Assembly: GCF_018555685.1 (NCBI RefSeq)
Contig: NZ_JAFLWW010000002.1
Location: 846,135 to 910,134 of the forward strand
Reading direction: 5' to 3'
Source of the DNA: Aminobacter anthyllidis
GTDB taxonomy: Bacteria; Pseudomonadota; Alphaproteobacteria; Rhizobiales; Rhizobiaceae
DNA length: 64,000 bases
Made by a program: the position numbers and the translations under genes. Below, piece by piece: positions 55,373 to 63,923 of the stretch. The notes below the pieces were generated by a model. That model worked only from the letters and a program-made list of their open reading frames with translations. It did no database searches and was not told where the DNA came from. The first letter of the stretch is position 1, and each line of letters opens with the position of its first letter.

Positions 55373-56299
55373 GTGGGCATTTATCTCCCGATTGCTGAGA
55401 TGTCGGTCAATGTGTTCGTGCTCCTTGCGATGGGCGCGGCGGTCGGCTTCCTGTCGGGCATGTTCGGGGTCGGCGGCGGCTTCCTGATCACGCCGCTTCT
55501 GATCTTCTACAACATCCCCCCTGCCATCGCTGTCGCCACCGGCGCCAACCAGGTCATCGCCTCGTCCTTCTCCGGCGCGCTCGCCCATCTCAAGCGCGGC
55601 ACGCTCGACTTCAAGCTCGGCACGGTGCTGCTGATCGGCGGTATCGCCGGTTCCGCCGCCGGCGGCTTCGTCTTTGCGCTGCTGCGCGCGCTCGGCCAGC
55701 TCGACCTGTTCATCTCGCTGCTCTACGTCGTGTTTTTGGGCACCGTCGGCGGGCTGATGCTGATCGAAAGCGTCAATGCGCTGCGCCTGACCAAGGGCGG
55801 GGTGCCGCCGGCGTTGAAGAAGTCGGGCCAGCACAACTGGATCCACCGCCTGCCGTTCAAGATGCGCTTCCGCACCTCTAAGCTGTTCGTCTCGGTCATT
55901 CCGGTGCTCGGCATCGGCGCCGGCATCGGCTTCTTGTCCGCCATCATGGGCGTCGGCGGCGGCTTCATCATGGTGCCGGCACTGATCTACCTGCTCAAGG
56001 TGCCGACCAACGTCGTCGTCGGCACCTCGCTGTTCCAGATCGTCGTCGTCTCGGCCTTCACCACACTGGTGCACTCCTCGACCAACCAGACGGTCGACAT
56101 CATCCTGGCGCTGGTGCTGATGGTCGGCGGCGTCGCCGGCGCGCAATACGGCGCCAAGGCCGGCCAGAAGCTGCGCGGCGAACAGCTGCGCGCGCTGCTG
56201 GCGCTGCTGGTTCTCGCCGTCGCGCTGCGCCTAGGCTTCGACCTGTTCGTCAAGCCGCAGAACCTCTATTCGCTGACAGTTGCGAGCGGGCTGTTGTGA
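55373..56299 (+). CDS. TauE/SafE family sulfite/organosulfonate exporter
   Basis: The 308-residue membrane protein has about eight hydrophobic segments and two copies of the family motif: VGFLSGMFGVGGGFLITPLL (about 23-42) and IGFLSAIMGVGGGFIMVPAL. TauE/SafE proteins export sulfite or sulfoacetate. The start is GTG at 55373. The stop overlaps the start of the next gene (TGATG), and that pairing is a known association. Confidence 0.9.
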   Translation: MGIYLPIAEMSVNVFVLLAMGAAVGFLSGMFGVGGGFLITPLLIFYNIPPAIAVATGANQVIASSFSGALAHLKRGTLDFKLGTVLLIGGIAGSAAGGFVFALLRALGQLDLFISLLYVVFLGTVGGLMLIESVNALRLTKGGVPPALKKSGQHNWIHRLPFKMRFRTSKLFVSVIPVLGIGAGIGFLSAIMGVGGGFIMVPALIYLLKVPTNVVVGTSLFQIVVVSAFTTLVHSSTNQTVDIILALVLMVGGVAGAQYGAKAGQKLRGEQLRALLALLVLAVALRLGFDLFVKPQNLYSLTVASGLL

Positions 56300-57081
56300 T
56301 GCGGGCGGCGGCACTGCTGGCAGCACTGGTGTTGACGGCCGCACTGCCGGCGCATGCCCAGGAGGCTGCGCATCCCGAAAGCATCCAGATCGGGCTGTCC
56401 ACCGACCGCGTCGCCATCACGGCCGACTTCGCCGGCGCCGACCTCACCATCTTCGGTGCGCTCGAAAACGCCGACCCGCTGATCAACCGCCAGGGCCGCT
56501 ACGACGTCTATGTCGTGCTCGAGGGCCCGGCCCGGCCGGTGGTGGTGCGCCGCAAGAGCCGCGTGCTCGGCATGTGGATCAACACCCAGTCCGAAACCTT
56601 CGTCAACGTGCCGGTGTCCTATTCGGTGGCGACGACGCGCCAGCCCCAGGACATCACCGATCCCAACAACTACCGCCAGCTGTCGCTTGGCGCCAACAAC
56701 ATCTACATGGAGCCCGAAGACAAGCGCGACAGCCCGCTGACCATCCAGGAGTTCACCGACGCGCTGCGTGACCGCAAGCAGGCGACCGGGCTCTACTCCG
56801 ACAACATCGGCGGCGTGCAGTTCTTGTCGCAGAGCCTGTTTCGCGCAACGCTGCACCTCGCCCCCAACGTGCCGGTCGGCACCCACAAGGCGCGCGCCTT
56901 CCTGTTTCGCAACGGCATCTTCATCAAGGAAACCTCGGCCCAGCTCGCCATCGTCAAGTCCGGCTTCGAGCAGACAATCTACCGCTTCGCTACTGACCAC
57001 GGCTTCGGCTACGGCCTCTTCGCCATCGGCCTTGCCATGCTCACAGGATGGCTCGGAAGGATCGTGTTCAGGAGGGACTGA
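56299..57081 (+). CDS. TIGR02186 family membrane-anchored protein
   Basis: The 260-residue protein has a signal peptide (MRAAALLAALVLTAALPAHA), a beta-rich periplasmic domain (TDRVAITADFAGADLTIFGA, VVVRRKSRVLGMWINTQSET) and a C-terminal membrane helix (GYGLFAIGLAMLTGWLGRIV). It matches TIGR02186, which is usually found beside TauE/SafE permeases in alphaproteobacteria. Its start overlaps the TauE stop. It probably assists the exporter, but no activity is known. Confidence 0.82.
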   Translation: MRAAALLAALVLTAALPAHAQEAAHPESIQIGLSTDRVAITADFAGADLTIFGALENADPLINRQGRYDVYVVLEGPARPVVVRRKSRVLGMWINTQSETFVNVPVSYSVATTRQPQDITDPNNYRQLSLGANNIYMEPEDKRDSPLTIQEFTDALRDRKQATGLYSDNIGGVQFLSQSLFRATLHLAPNVPVGTHKARAFLFRNGIFIKETSAQLAIVKSGFEQTIYRFATDHGFGYGLFAIGLAMLTGWLGRIVFRRD

Positions 57082-57166
57082 GGCGCCGGGCGACGTCCTC
57101 AGCCGCGTTTGGTGGCTCGCCGTTGCGGCGGCCACTACTTCGACCGGCTTCCACGATGTTGTCTCT

Positions 57167-57389
57167 GTCACGGCATGGATTCCCGACACTCTCCGCTCGT
57201 TTCACTCGCTCACGAGGTCGAGAATGACGGACTGCCGGGGTCGCCTGGCAAATCTCCAACGCTGGCGATTGGCAGAAGCGATATGCTGAGGAAACGTCGA
57301 AGGTTGGCCGGCGCGCTTTTATCATCCGTCATTCCCGACCTCGTGAGCGAGTGAAACGAGCGGAGAGTGTCGGGAATCCATGCCGTGAC
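57167..57389. repeat. Long inverted repeat with 64-base arms
   Basis: Arms at 57167-57230 and 57326-57389 are inverted copies with one mismatch, enclosing 95 bases that contain no gene. They fill most of the 342-base gap between the TIGR02186 gene and pdeM, which converge on it. It could be a MITE-like or BIME-like element. No flanking duplication was recognised. Confidence 0.85.
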
Positions 57390-57423
57390 ATAGACGACAC
57401 GAAGGCGGTGCAGGCACCTGAGA

Positions 57424-58137
57424 TCAGCCCGGCCGCAGCAGCGACCCCGCAATCGGATAAACGCGGCCAGTCCCGATCATATACGCCGTCGGCGCACCGT
57501 TGCGGAACATGCCCTTGTAGGCGCGGTCGAGCACGTTGAGCGAACCGGTGAAGGCGCCGAAGGCGGGCATCACCAGCCGCAGGCCATCGCTGGCGAAGCA
57601 GCGCCGGCGCACCGAGCGGCTGCGCTGGACGATGCGCGCGCATGGATGCAGGTGGCCGGCGACCTCGCCCTCGGCATGGCCCTTCGACGGCTCGTGGCGG
57701 AACACCAGCCCGCCGACGGCGAGTTCCTGCACGGTTTCGCCGGGCAGGTCGTCGGGCGCGTCCGGATCGTGGTTGCCTGCGACCCAGAACCAGTCACGCC
57801 CCTTCATCATCCCGATCAGGCTGTCGCGGAACGGCTCCGGCAGGCGCGCCGCACCCTCGCCGTCATGGAAGCTGTCACCGAGGCTGATGATGGTCTTCGG
57901 CGCATAATCATCCACGACCGAGGCCAGCCGCAAAAGCGTCGCCGCCGTATCGTAGGGCGGGATCAGCCGGCCGCGGCGGGCATGCGACGAGCCCTTCTCC
58001 AGATGCAGGTCGGAAACGACAAGCAGGTCGAGGTCGGGGAAATGCACCACGCCGCGCCAGTCGCAGACGGCGCGCATGCCCGATAGGACAATCGTCTCGC
58101 AACCGGCCCTGGTCAGTTCGCGCGCGGCTATGTTCAT
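57424..58137 (-). CDS. pdeM: Ligase-associated DNA damage response endonuclease PdeM
   Basis: The 237-residue calcineurin-like metallophosphoesterase has the metal motifs DLLVVSDLHLEKGS, ISLGDSFHDGEG, WVAGNHDPD and GLVFRHEPS (expected GH(E/H) site). It is the PdeM member of the ligase-associated repair set. Its ATG overlaps the lhr stop (ATGA), so it is translated after lhr. Confidence 0.92.
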   Translation of the reverse strand: MNIAARELTRAGCETIVLSGMRAVCDWRGVVHFPDLDLLVVSDLHLEKGSSHARRGRLIPPYDTAATLLRLASVVDDYAPKTIISLGDSFHDGEGAARLPEPFRDSLIGMMKGRDWFWVAGNHDPDAPDDLPGETVQELAVGGLVFRHEPSKGHAEGEVAGHLHPCARIVQRSRSVRRRCFASDGLRLVMPAFGAFTGSLNVLDRAYKGMFRNGAPTAYMIGTGRVYPIAGSLLRPG

Positions 58138-60791
58138 GCGCTTCCCATCGCTTCTTCGATCAGGTCCGCCGCTTCGAGCAGCAGCGTGTCGTTGGCCTCG
58201 CCATTGACCGGCTCCCGGCCGATTTCAAGCATGACCGGCACGGCCAGCGGCGAAATCTGGTCGAGCATCTTATGAACGATTCGCCCGTGGATGCGCGAGA
58301 GCATCTCGGCCAGCCTCCTGACATCGAGCAGGCCGGATGCCGCATCCGCGCGTGTCGCCTTGAGCAGGATGTGGTCGGGCTCATGGCTGCGCAAGACGTC
58401 GTAAATGAGGTCGGCCGAAACCGTCACCTGGCGCCCGTTCTTTTCCTGGCCGGGAAAGCGTTTCTCGATCAGGCCCGATATGACGGCGCAGTTGCGGAAG
58501 GTGCGCTTGAGCAGCCAGCTGTCGGCGAGCCAGGCCTCGAGGTCGTCGCCCAGCATGTCCTCGTCGAACAGCTCGGCGAGCGAGGGTTTTTTCGCCTTGA
58601 ACATTTGGCCAAGATCGCCGAGCGCCCAGATGGCCAGCGAATAATCGGTGGCGACGAAGCCGAGCGGTCGCGCGCCGGCCCGCTCCAGCCGCCTGGTCAA
58701 AAGCATGCCGAGCGTCTGGTGCGCCAGCCGGCCCTCGAACGGATAGGCCACCATGTAGTGGCGCTCGCCGCGCGGAAAGGTCTCGATCAGCAAATCCTCG
58801 CGCTTGGGCAGGATCGACTTCATCTGCTGCATGCGCAGCCAGTCCGAGACCTGCTCGGGCAACGCCTTCCAGCGCGCGGGATCGGCCAGCATGCCGCGCA
58901 CCTGGTCGGCGAGATAGGTCGACAGCGGAAACTTGCCGCCGGCATAGGACGGCACCAACACATTGCCGCCGCCGCCCGTCGAGACGTAGCACTCGTTTTC
59001 GCGGATGCCCTCGAAGCGCAGCACCTTGCCGGCGAAGATGAACATGTCGCCGATCGACAGCGTCTCGACGAAATACTCCTCGATCTTGCCGAGCACCGGC
59101 CCGCCGCGCAGGGCGAGCGACTGCGCGCTGCCGGCGCCCGACTTGCCCTTGGCGCGGGTGTAGCGGACATTCAGCATCGGCGACTCGATGATGGTGCCGA
59201 CATTGAGCCGATACTGCTGGGCGATGCGCGGATTCGACACCCGCCAGGTGCCGTCCTTGGTCAGGCGAATGCGGGCGTAGCGCTCGTAGCTGCGCAGCGC
59301 ATAACCACCGGTGGCGACGAAATCGACGACGCGGTCGAAGGTGTCACGGTCGAGCCCGGCATAGGGTGCCGCCCCCCTCACCTCGTCGAACAGCTCGTCG
59401 GCACGGAAAGGCGCGCCGCACGCGCAGCCCAGCACATGCTGGGCCAAAACGTCGAGCGCGCCTTCGAGCAGCGGCGGGGTGTCCTGAGCGCCGAGATAGT
59501 TGGCCTCCAGTGCCGCCCGGCACTCCAGCACCTCGAAGCGGTTGGCCGGCACCAGGATCGCCTTGCTCGGCTCGTCCATGCGGTGGTTGGCGCGGCCGAT
59601 GCGCTGGGCCAGCCGGCTCGCGCCCTTCGGCGCCCCGACATGGACGACGAGGTCGACGTCGCCCCAGTCGATGCCGAGGTCGAGCGTCGAGGTGGCGACG
59701 ACGGCGCGCAGCACGTTGTCGGCCATCGCCTTTTCGACCTTGCGGCGCTGGCCGACATCGAGCGAGCCATGGTGCAACGCTATCGGCAGGTTGTCGTCGT
59801 TGACGCGCCACAGCTCCTGGAACAAAAGCTCCGCTTGGCTGCGCGTGTTGACGAACAACAGCGTCGTACGGTGCTTGCGGATCGCTTCGTAGACGTCCGG
59901 AATGGCGTAGCGCGCCGAATGACCCGACCACGGCACGCGCTCCTCGGAATCGAGGATCGTGATCTCCGGCTTGGCCCCGCCCGACACGGTGATCAGTTCG
60001 GCCATGCTGGCATTACCCTCCCCCTTGTGGGGAGGGTCGCCCGAAGGGCGGGGTGGGAGTGAACTGCTCTCCACCTCTGCTCCCACCCCGACGCTGTGCG
60101 TCGACCCTCTCCACAAGGGGGAGGGTGAAGTGCCCTGCCTCACCAGCCAGCGCCTGAGCTCATCCGGCTCGGCCACCGTCGCCGACAGGCCGATCGCCTG
60201 GAGGCCGGGCACGAACTTCCTGAGGCGCGCCAGTCCAAGCGACAGGAGGTGCCCGCGCTTGGAGGTCACCAGCGAATGCAGCTCGTCGAGCACGATGTAG
60301 CGCAGGTCGGAGAAGAAGCGCTCGGCGTCGGGCGATGCGATCAGCAGCGCAAGCTGCTCGGGCGTCGTCAAAAGGATTTCGGGCGGCGACAGCTTCTGGC
60401 GCGCGCGCTTGTGCTGCGGCGTGTCGCCGGTGCGCGTTTCCATCGTGATCGGCAGGCCGATCTCGGCGACCGGCTTGCCAAGGTTGCGCTCGATGTCGAC
60501 CGCCAGCGCCTTGAGCGGCGAGATGTAGAGCGTGTGCACGCCGCGCTGCGCCTCGCCTGGACGCTTCTTCGGCCGCATGGCGAGATCGGTCAGCGCCGGC
60601 AGGAACCCGGCCAGCGTCTTGCCGGCACCCGTCGGCGCAATCAGCAGCACCGAGTTTCCCTGCTGGGCTGTCGCCAGCAGATCGAGCTGGTGGGCACGCG
60701 GCGACCAGCCGCGCTCGGCGAACCATCGCACGAATGGCTCCGGCAGCATCGCGGCAGTCGAATTCGGCTCCAGTCGCGCTTGGCTCGTCAC
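58134..60791 (-). CDS. lhr: Ligase-associated DEXH-box helicase (Lhr family) with an in-frame repeat insert
   Basis: The 885-residue SF2 helicase has IAPTGAGKTLAGFLP (Walker A), VLDELHSL (Walker B), GLSATV (motif III) and in the second RecA domain QRIGRANHR (motif VI), then the Lhr winged-helix and C-terminal core. It starts with GTG at 60791. Residues about 220-262 (SPSPLWRGSTHSVGVGAEVE to DPPHKGEGN) come from a palindromic repeat inserted between the two RecA domains. The frame is intact; the insert is likely a loop on the protein. Confidence 0.9.
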   Translation of the reverse strand: MTSQARLEPNSTAAMLPEPFVRWFAERGWSPRAHQLDLLATAQQGNSVLLIAPTGAGKTLAGFLPALTDLAMRPKKRPGEAQRGVHTLYISPLKALAVDIERNLGKPVAEIGLPITMETRTGDTPQHKRARQKLSPPEILLTTPEQLALLIASPDAERFFSDLRYIVLDELHSLVTSKRGHLLSLGLARLRKFVPGLQAIGLSATVAEPDELRRWLVRQGTSPSPLWRGSTHSVGVGAEVESSSLPPRPSGDPPHKGEGNASMAELITVSGGAKPEITILDSEERVPWSGHSARYAIPDVYEAIRKHRTTLLFVNTRSQAELLFQELWRVNDDNLPIALHHGSLDVGQRRKVEKAMADNVLRAVVATSTLDLGIDWGDVDLVVHVGAPKGASRLAQRIGRANHRMDEPSKAILVPANRFEVLECRAALEANYLGAQDTPPLLEGALDVLAQHVLGCACGAPFRADELFDEVRGAAPYAGLDRDTFDRVVDFVATGGYALRSYERYARIRLTKDGTWRVSNPRIAQQYRLNVGTIIESPMLNVRYTRAKGKSGAGSAQSLALRGGPVLGKIEEYFVETLSIGDMFIFAGKVLRFEGIRENECYVSTGGGGNVLVPSYAGGKFPLSTYLADQVRGMLADPARWKALPEQVSDWLRMQQMKSILPKREDLLIETFPRGERHYMVAYPFEGRLAHQTLGMLLTRRLERAGARPLGFVATDYSLAIWALGDLGQMFKAKKPSLAELFDEDMLGDDLEAWLADSWLLKRTFRNCAVISGLIEKRFPGQEKNGRQVTVSADLIYDVLRSHEPDHILLKATRADAASGLLDVRRLAEMLSRIHGRIVHKMLDQISPLAVPVMLEIGREPVNGEANDTLLLEAADLIEEAMGSA
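60015..60126. repeat. Palindromic repeat inside lhr
   Basis: Arms at 60015-60060 and 60079-60126 are inverted relatives of the arms that bracket the DUF559 gene: outer block ACCCTCCCCCTTGTGG/CCACAAGGGGGAGGGT, with an inner CCCACCCC. The two inner hairpin tips differ. The element has a length that keeps the lhr frame open. Confidence 0.85.
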
Positions 60792-61161
60792 GCCCCATGC
60801 CTAGCGCGGGGATCAGGTTACGCCAAGTGAATTCTGGAACAAAAAGGGATCAAGACGTGCCGTTGGCAGCGCCCTTGGCAGAATGTCGAGGTCGCGATCC
60901 TTCGCACCCCCCTCTGGCCTGCCGGCCATCTCCCCCACAAGGAGGGAGATTAGTCACGTCGCCGGCAGCGCCCACCCTGAAGGGTTGCAAGGCGCAAGCA
61001 GCTATGTCGGCGATTGGCTGCGGCGCCAATGAAGGCGTGATCTCCCCCCTAGTGGGGGAGATGGCCGGCAGGCCAGAGGGGGGCGCGACGGAGCGCGAGT
61101 TAACAGACTTGCATCCCAAGGACCGCCGTATCAGATGGGCAGCCCAAACTGAGAGCCGCCC
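60792..61161. other. Intergenic region between lhr and the coiled-coil ORF
   Basis: This 370-base region contains the palindromic pair at 60907-61083 and about 90 bases between its arms. The remaining 115 bases next to lhr hold its likely promoter. No RNA or longer gene was recognised. Confidence 0.5.
60907..61083. repeat. Palindromic repeat pair
   Basis: Arms at 60907-60950 and 61040-61083 (44 bases) are inverted copies with a few differences. Each has two small hairpins: a GGCC-TGCC-GGCC unit and an ATCTCCCCC/GGGGGAGAT-like stem. The same unit flanks the gap before ligC at 63418-63571. Confidence 0.85.
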
Positions 61162-61338
61162 ATGCCCGACACCTCTTCCCACGAATCCCGCATCGCCGAG
61201 CTGGAAAGGCTCGTCCGCGACCTCCAGGCCCAGCTGGAAGCGTTGCAGCAGCAAGTAACCCCCACCGCCAAGCCAGCGGAAAAGCCGTTGCGCTCGCGCG
61301 GCATGCTCGGCAGCCCAAGCAGCAGCCGGCAGCGTTAG
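61162..61338 (+). CDS. Small coiled-coil protein (58 residues)
   Basis: A short frame, ATG at 61162 to TAG at 61338, encodes MPDTSSHESRIAELERLVRD followed by a heptad coiled coil and a basic tail rich in Ser and Arg. Its stop overlaps the stop of the convergent methyltransferase gene by 4 bases. Heptad Leu/Val spacing suggests a real protein, but the ribosome binding site is weak and no family was recognised. Confidence 0.45.
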   Translation: MPDTSSHESRIAELERLVRDLQAQLEALQQQVTPTAKPAEKPLRSRGMLGSPSSSRQR

Positions 61339-62261
61339 GCTCTGCGCTCCGTCACCACGATCAGGCCCTCGACCGGCTCGCGGCGGTCCTGGCGGATGAC
61401 GGCGCGCTCCAGCGAAACGAGCCTCAGGCCGGCAGCGGCGATCAGCCCATGCACATAGGCTTCGGAATGGGCATAGCGGCGCGAGTCCTGCAGCTCGAAG
61501 ACACCCTCGCCGGCAAGACGCTCGACCGAAAAGGCAAACAATCCGCCCGGCGCCAAGATCTTCATGACGCTTGCAAACACCCTGTCGAGCGCACCGAGAT
61601 ACATGAACACGTCGGCGGCGGTGACGAGGTCCGCCGCTTCGCCGGCAAATTCCAGCTCCTGCAAGTCAGCCTTCACCAGGCTGTCGTAAACGCCCTTGTC
61701 GCGCGCCTTGCTCAGCATCTCGGCCGAGATGTCGTAGCCGTCGAGCAGCCTGGCCACCGGCCTGAGCTTGACGCCCATCAGCCCGGTGCCGCAGCCGAGA
61801 TCGACCGCATGCGCAAACGCGTTGCGCCCGGTCGCAGCGATGGCTGCCGTCAGCAACTCCGGCACGCGGTAGTGCAGCGTCTCGACCAGCGCATGATCGA
61901 ACTTTTCCGCATACTGGTCGAACAGCATCTCGACAAAGGCGCTGGGCGGGCTGTCGGCGGCGGGCGCCGCACCGATCAGCTGCAGCTTGAGCGCCGCCCC
62001 TGGCCGATCGGCCGGCTCGAGTTTCAGCGACATGCGCCAGGCTGCGGCGGCGGCTTGCGCCTGGCCCGCGGCCTCGTGCATTTCGCCGGCGCGGAACCAG
62101 CCCATGGCCCAGTTCGGCGCCAGCTCGAGCGCGCCGAGCATCAGTTCGGCCGCGGCCGCATGCTCGCCCGAAGCAAACAGCATTTCGGCATAGTCCGCCC
62201 GCCGGTCGGCAAGCAGGTCGTTGGAAGAGAGCTGCAGCGGCGTCAAGCGCGGTGTCCACAA
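61335..62261 (-). CDS. Class I SAM-dependent methyltransferase with N-terminal TPR-like region
   Basis: The 308-residue protein has an N-terminal helical TPR-like region (EHAAAAELMLGALELAPNWA) and a class I methyltransferase (AVDLGCGTGLMGVKLRPVA, LDGYDISAEMLSKARDKG, DLVTAADVFMYLG). The start is uncertain: TTG at 62261 opens the frame and has no clear binding site. The substrate is unknown. It lies between the two halves of the ligase-associated repair set. Confidence 0.8.
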   Translation of the reverse strand: MWTPRLTPLQLSSNDLLADRRADYAEMLFASGEHAAAAELMLGALELAPNWAMGWFRAGEMHEAAGQAQAAAAAWRMSLKLEPADRPGAALKLQLIGAAPAADSPPSAFVEMLFDQYAEKFDHALVETLHYRVPELLTAAIAATGRNAFAHAVDLGCGTGLMGVKLRPVARLLDGYDISAEMLSKARDKGVYDSLVKADLQELEFAGEAADLVTAADVFMYLGALDRVFASVMKILAPGGLFAFSVERLAGEGVFELQDSRRYAHSEAYVHGLIAAAGLRLVSLERAVIRQDRREPVEGLIVVTERRA

Positions 62262-62330
62262 TGAGGAGAGTGGCGCGCATTACTGCCAAAGCGGCCTTCC
62301 ACGCAAGCGACAAATGCCTATCTTGCAAAG

Positions 62331-63341
62331 ATGCGCGCCAGCGACCTGCTTCACCCCCGCCCCGAGGGGCTTTATTGCCCTCCCGGCGATTTCTACATCG
62401 ACCCGGTGCGGCCGGTCGAGCGCGCGCTGATCACGCACGGCCATTCCGACCATGCCCGGCCCGGCCACGCCAAGGTGCTGGCGACGCGCGAGACGCTCGA
62501 CATCATGGCGATCCGCTGCGGGCCGGATTTCGCCGGCGCCACCCAGGCGATGGCCCTGGGCGACAGGATCAGGCTCGGCGACGTCACCGTCTCCTTCCAC
62601 CCCGCCGGCCATGTGCTCGGCTCGGCCCAGATTTTGGTCGAGCACAACGGCATGCGCATCGTCGCCTCGGGCGACTACAAGCGCGCAACCGACCCGACCT
62701 GCGCCGCCTTCGAAGTCGTGCCCTGCGACGTGTTCATATCAGAGGCCACCTTCGCCCTGCCGGTCTTCCGCCACCCCGATGCCGCGGACGAGATCGGCAA
62801 GCTGCTGAAGTCGGCGCAGCAGTTTCCCGAGCGCGCCCATCTCGTCGGCGCCTATGCGCTCGGCAAGGCCCAGCGCGTCATGCGGCTGCTGCGCGACCAG
62901 GGTTACGACCGGCCGATCTACATCCATGGCGCCATCGCGCGGCTGAGCGAATATTACGAGAGCCAGGGCATCAAGCTTGGCAACCTCCAGCCGGCGACCG
63001 TCGAGGATGGCGACAAGCGCGACTTCGCCGGCGCCATCATCGTTGCGCCCTCATCGAGCTTCGCCGACCGTTGGGCGCGCCGCTTCCCCGATCCGCTCAC
63101 CTCCTTCGCCTCTGGCTGGATGCGCATCCGCCAGCGCGCCAGGCAGGGCGGCGTCGAGCTGCCGCTCATCATCTCCGACCATTCCGACTGGGACGAGCTG
63201 ACCGCCACGATCAGGGACACCGGCGCCGGCGAGGTCTGGGTCACCCATGGCCGCGAGGAAGCTCTGGTGCGCTGGTGCGAGCTCAACGGGATTTCCGCGC
63301 GGCCGCTGCATCTCGTCGGCTATGAGGATGAGGGGGATTGA
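62331..63341 (+). CDS. Ligase-associated DNA damage response exonuclease
   Basis: The 336-residue metallo-beta-lactamase-fold protein has ALITHGHSDHARPGHAKVLA (HxHxDH metal site), HPAGHVLGSAQILVEHNG and VASGDYKR, then a beta-CASP-like C-terminal part. It belongs to the exonuclease of the LigC-Lhr-PdeM set. It is followed by ligC after a repeat of about 200 bases. No clear ribosome binding site precedes the ATG. Confidence 0.92.
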   Translation: MRASDLLHPRPEGLYCPPGDFYIDPVRPVERALITHGHSDHARPGHAKVLATRETLDIMAIRCGPDFAGATQAMALGDRIRLGDVTVSFHPAGHVLGSAQILVEHNGMRIVASGDYKRATDPTCAAFEVVPCDVFISEATFALPVFRHPDAADEIGKLLKSAQQFPERAHLVGAYALGKAQRVMRLLRDQGYDRPIYIHGAIARLSEYYESQGIKLGNLQPATVEDGDKRDFAGAIIVAPSSSFADRWARRFPDPLTSFASGWMRIRQRARQGGVELPLIISDHSDWDELTATIRDTGAGEVWVTHGREEALVRWCELNGISARPLHLVGYEDEGD

Positions 63342-63368
63342 GGATGAGCAGCCTCGCGATCCTTTCAC

Positions 63369-63571
63369 TCCCCCTCTGGCCTGCCCATGGCAAGATAGGA
63401 AACATTGCGGGACAGCACCCCCCTCTGTCCTGCCGGACATCTCCCCCGCAAGGGGGGAGATCGGCCTTCATCACCGCCTTCGCCAATCACCACCGGCGCA
63501 AGACGAGCGCCAACAGCGGAGCTGCCAATCTCCCCCCTTGCGGGGGAGATGGCCGGCAGGCCAGAGGGGGG
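63369..63571. repeat. Palindromic repeat cluster before ligC
   Basis: Full arms at 63418-63461 and 63528-63571 are inverted copies differing at two positions. Those two changes in the left arm keep its inner hairpin paired (GGCC/GGCC becomes GTCC/GGAC). A partial third copy begins at about 63369. The stem tip CCCCC-GCAA-GGGGG is a GNRA-type loop if read as RNA. Confidence 0.85.
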
Positions 63572-63609
63572 TGGGACGAAACTCGCCCTTCGCGGGGAGC
63601 CATCGCCCC

Positions 63610-63900
63610 ATGAACCGCTTCGCCGAACTCCTCGACCGCCTGGTGCTGACGCCATCGCGCAATGGCAAGCTGAAACTCATCACCGACTACTTCCGCGCGG
63701 TCGAAGACCCCGATCGTGGCCTTGCACTCGCCGCCCTCACCGGCGAACTCGACATCGCCTCGGTCAAGCCGGCGATGCTGCGCCAGCTCGTTTCCGAGCG
63801 CATGGACCCGGTGCTGTTCGGCTATTCCTACGACTATGTCGGCGACCTCGCCGAAACCGTGTCGCTGGTCTGGCCGGAGACGGGCCGCAACGCATCGCCT
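63610..63900 (+). CDS. ligC: ATP-dependent DNA ligase LigC, N-terminal fragment
   Basis: The first 95 or so residues (MNRFAELLDRLVLTPSRNGK, YFRAVEDPDRGLALAALTGE, ERMDPVLFGYSYDYVGDLAE) match the N-terminal DNA-binding domain of the LigC-type, ligase-associated ATP-dependent DNA ligases. The KxDG catalytic lysine would lie further on and is missing. The gene is cut by the contig end: the sequence becomes C-rich and unreliable from about 63901, and adapter begins at 63924. GGGGAG precedes the ATG. Confidence 0.85.
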
Positions 63901-63923
63901 GTGACACCCCCACCCCTTACCCC

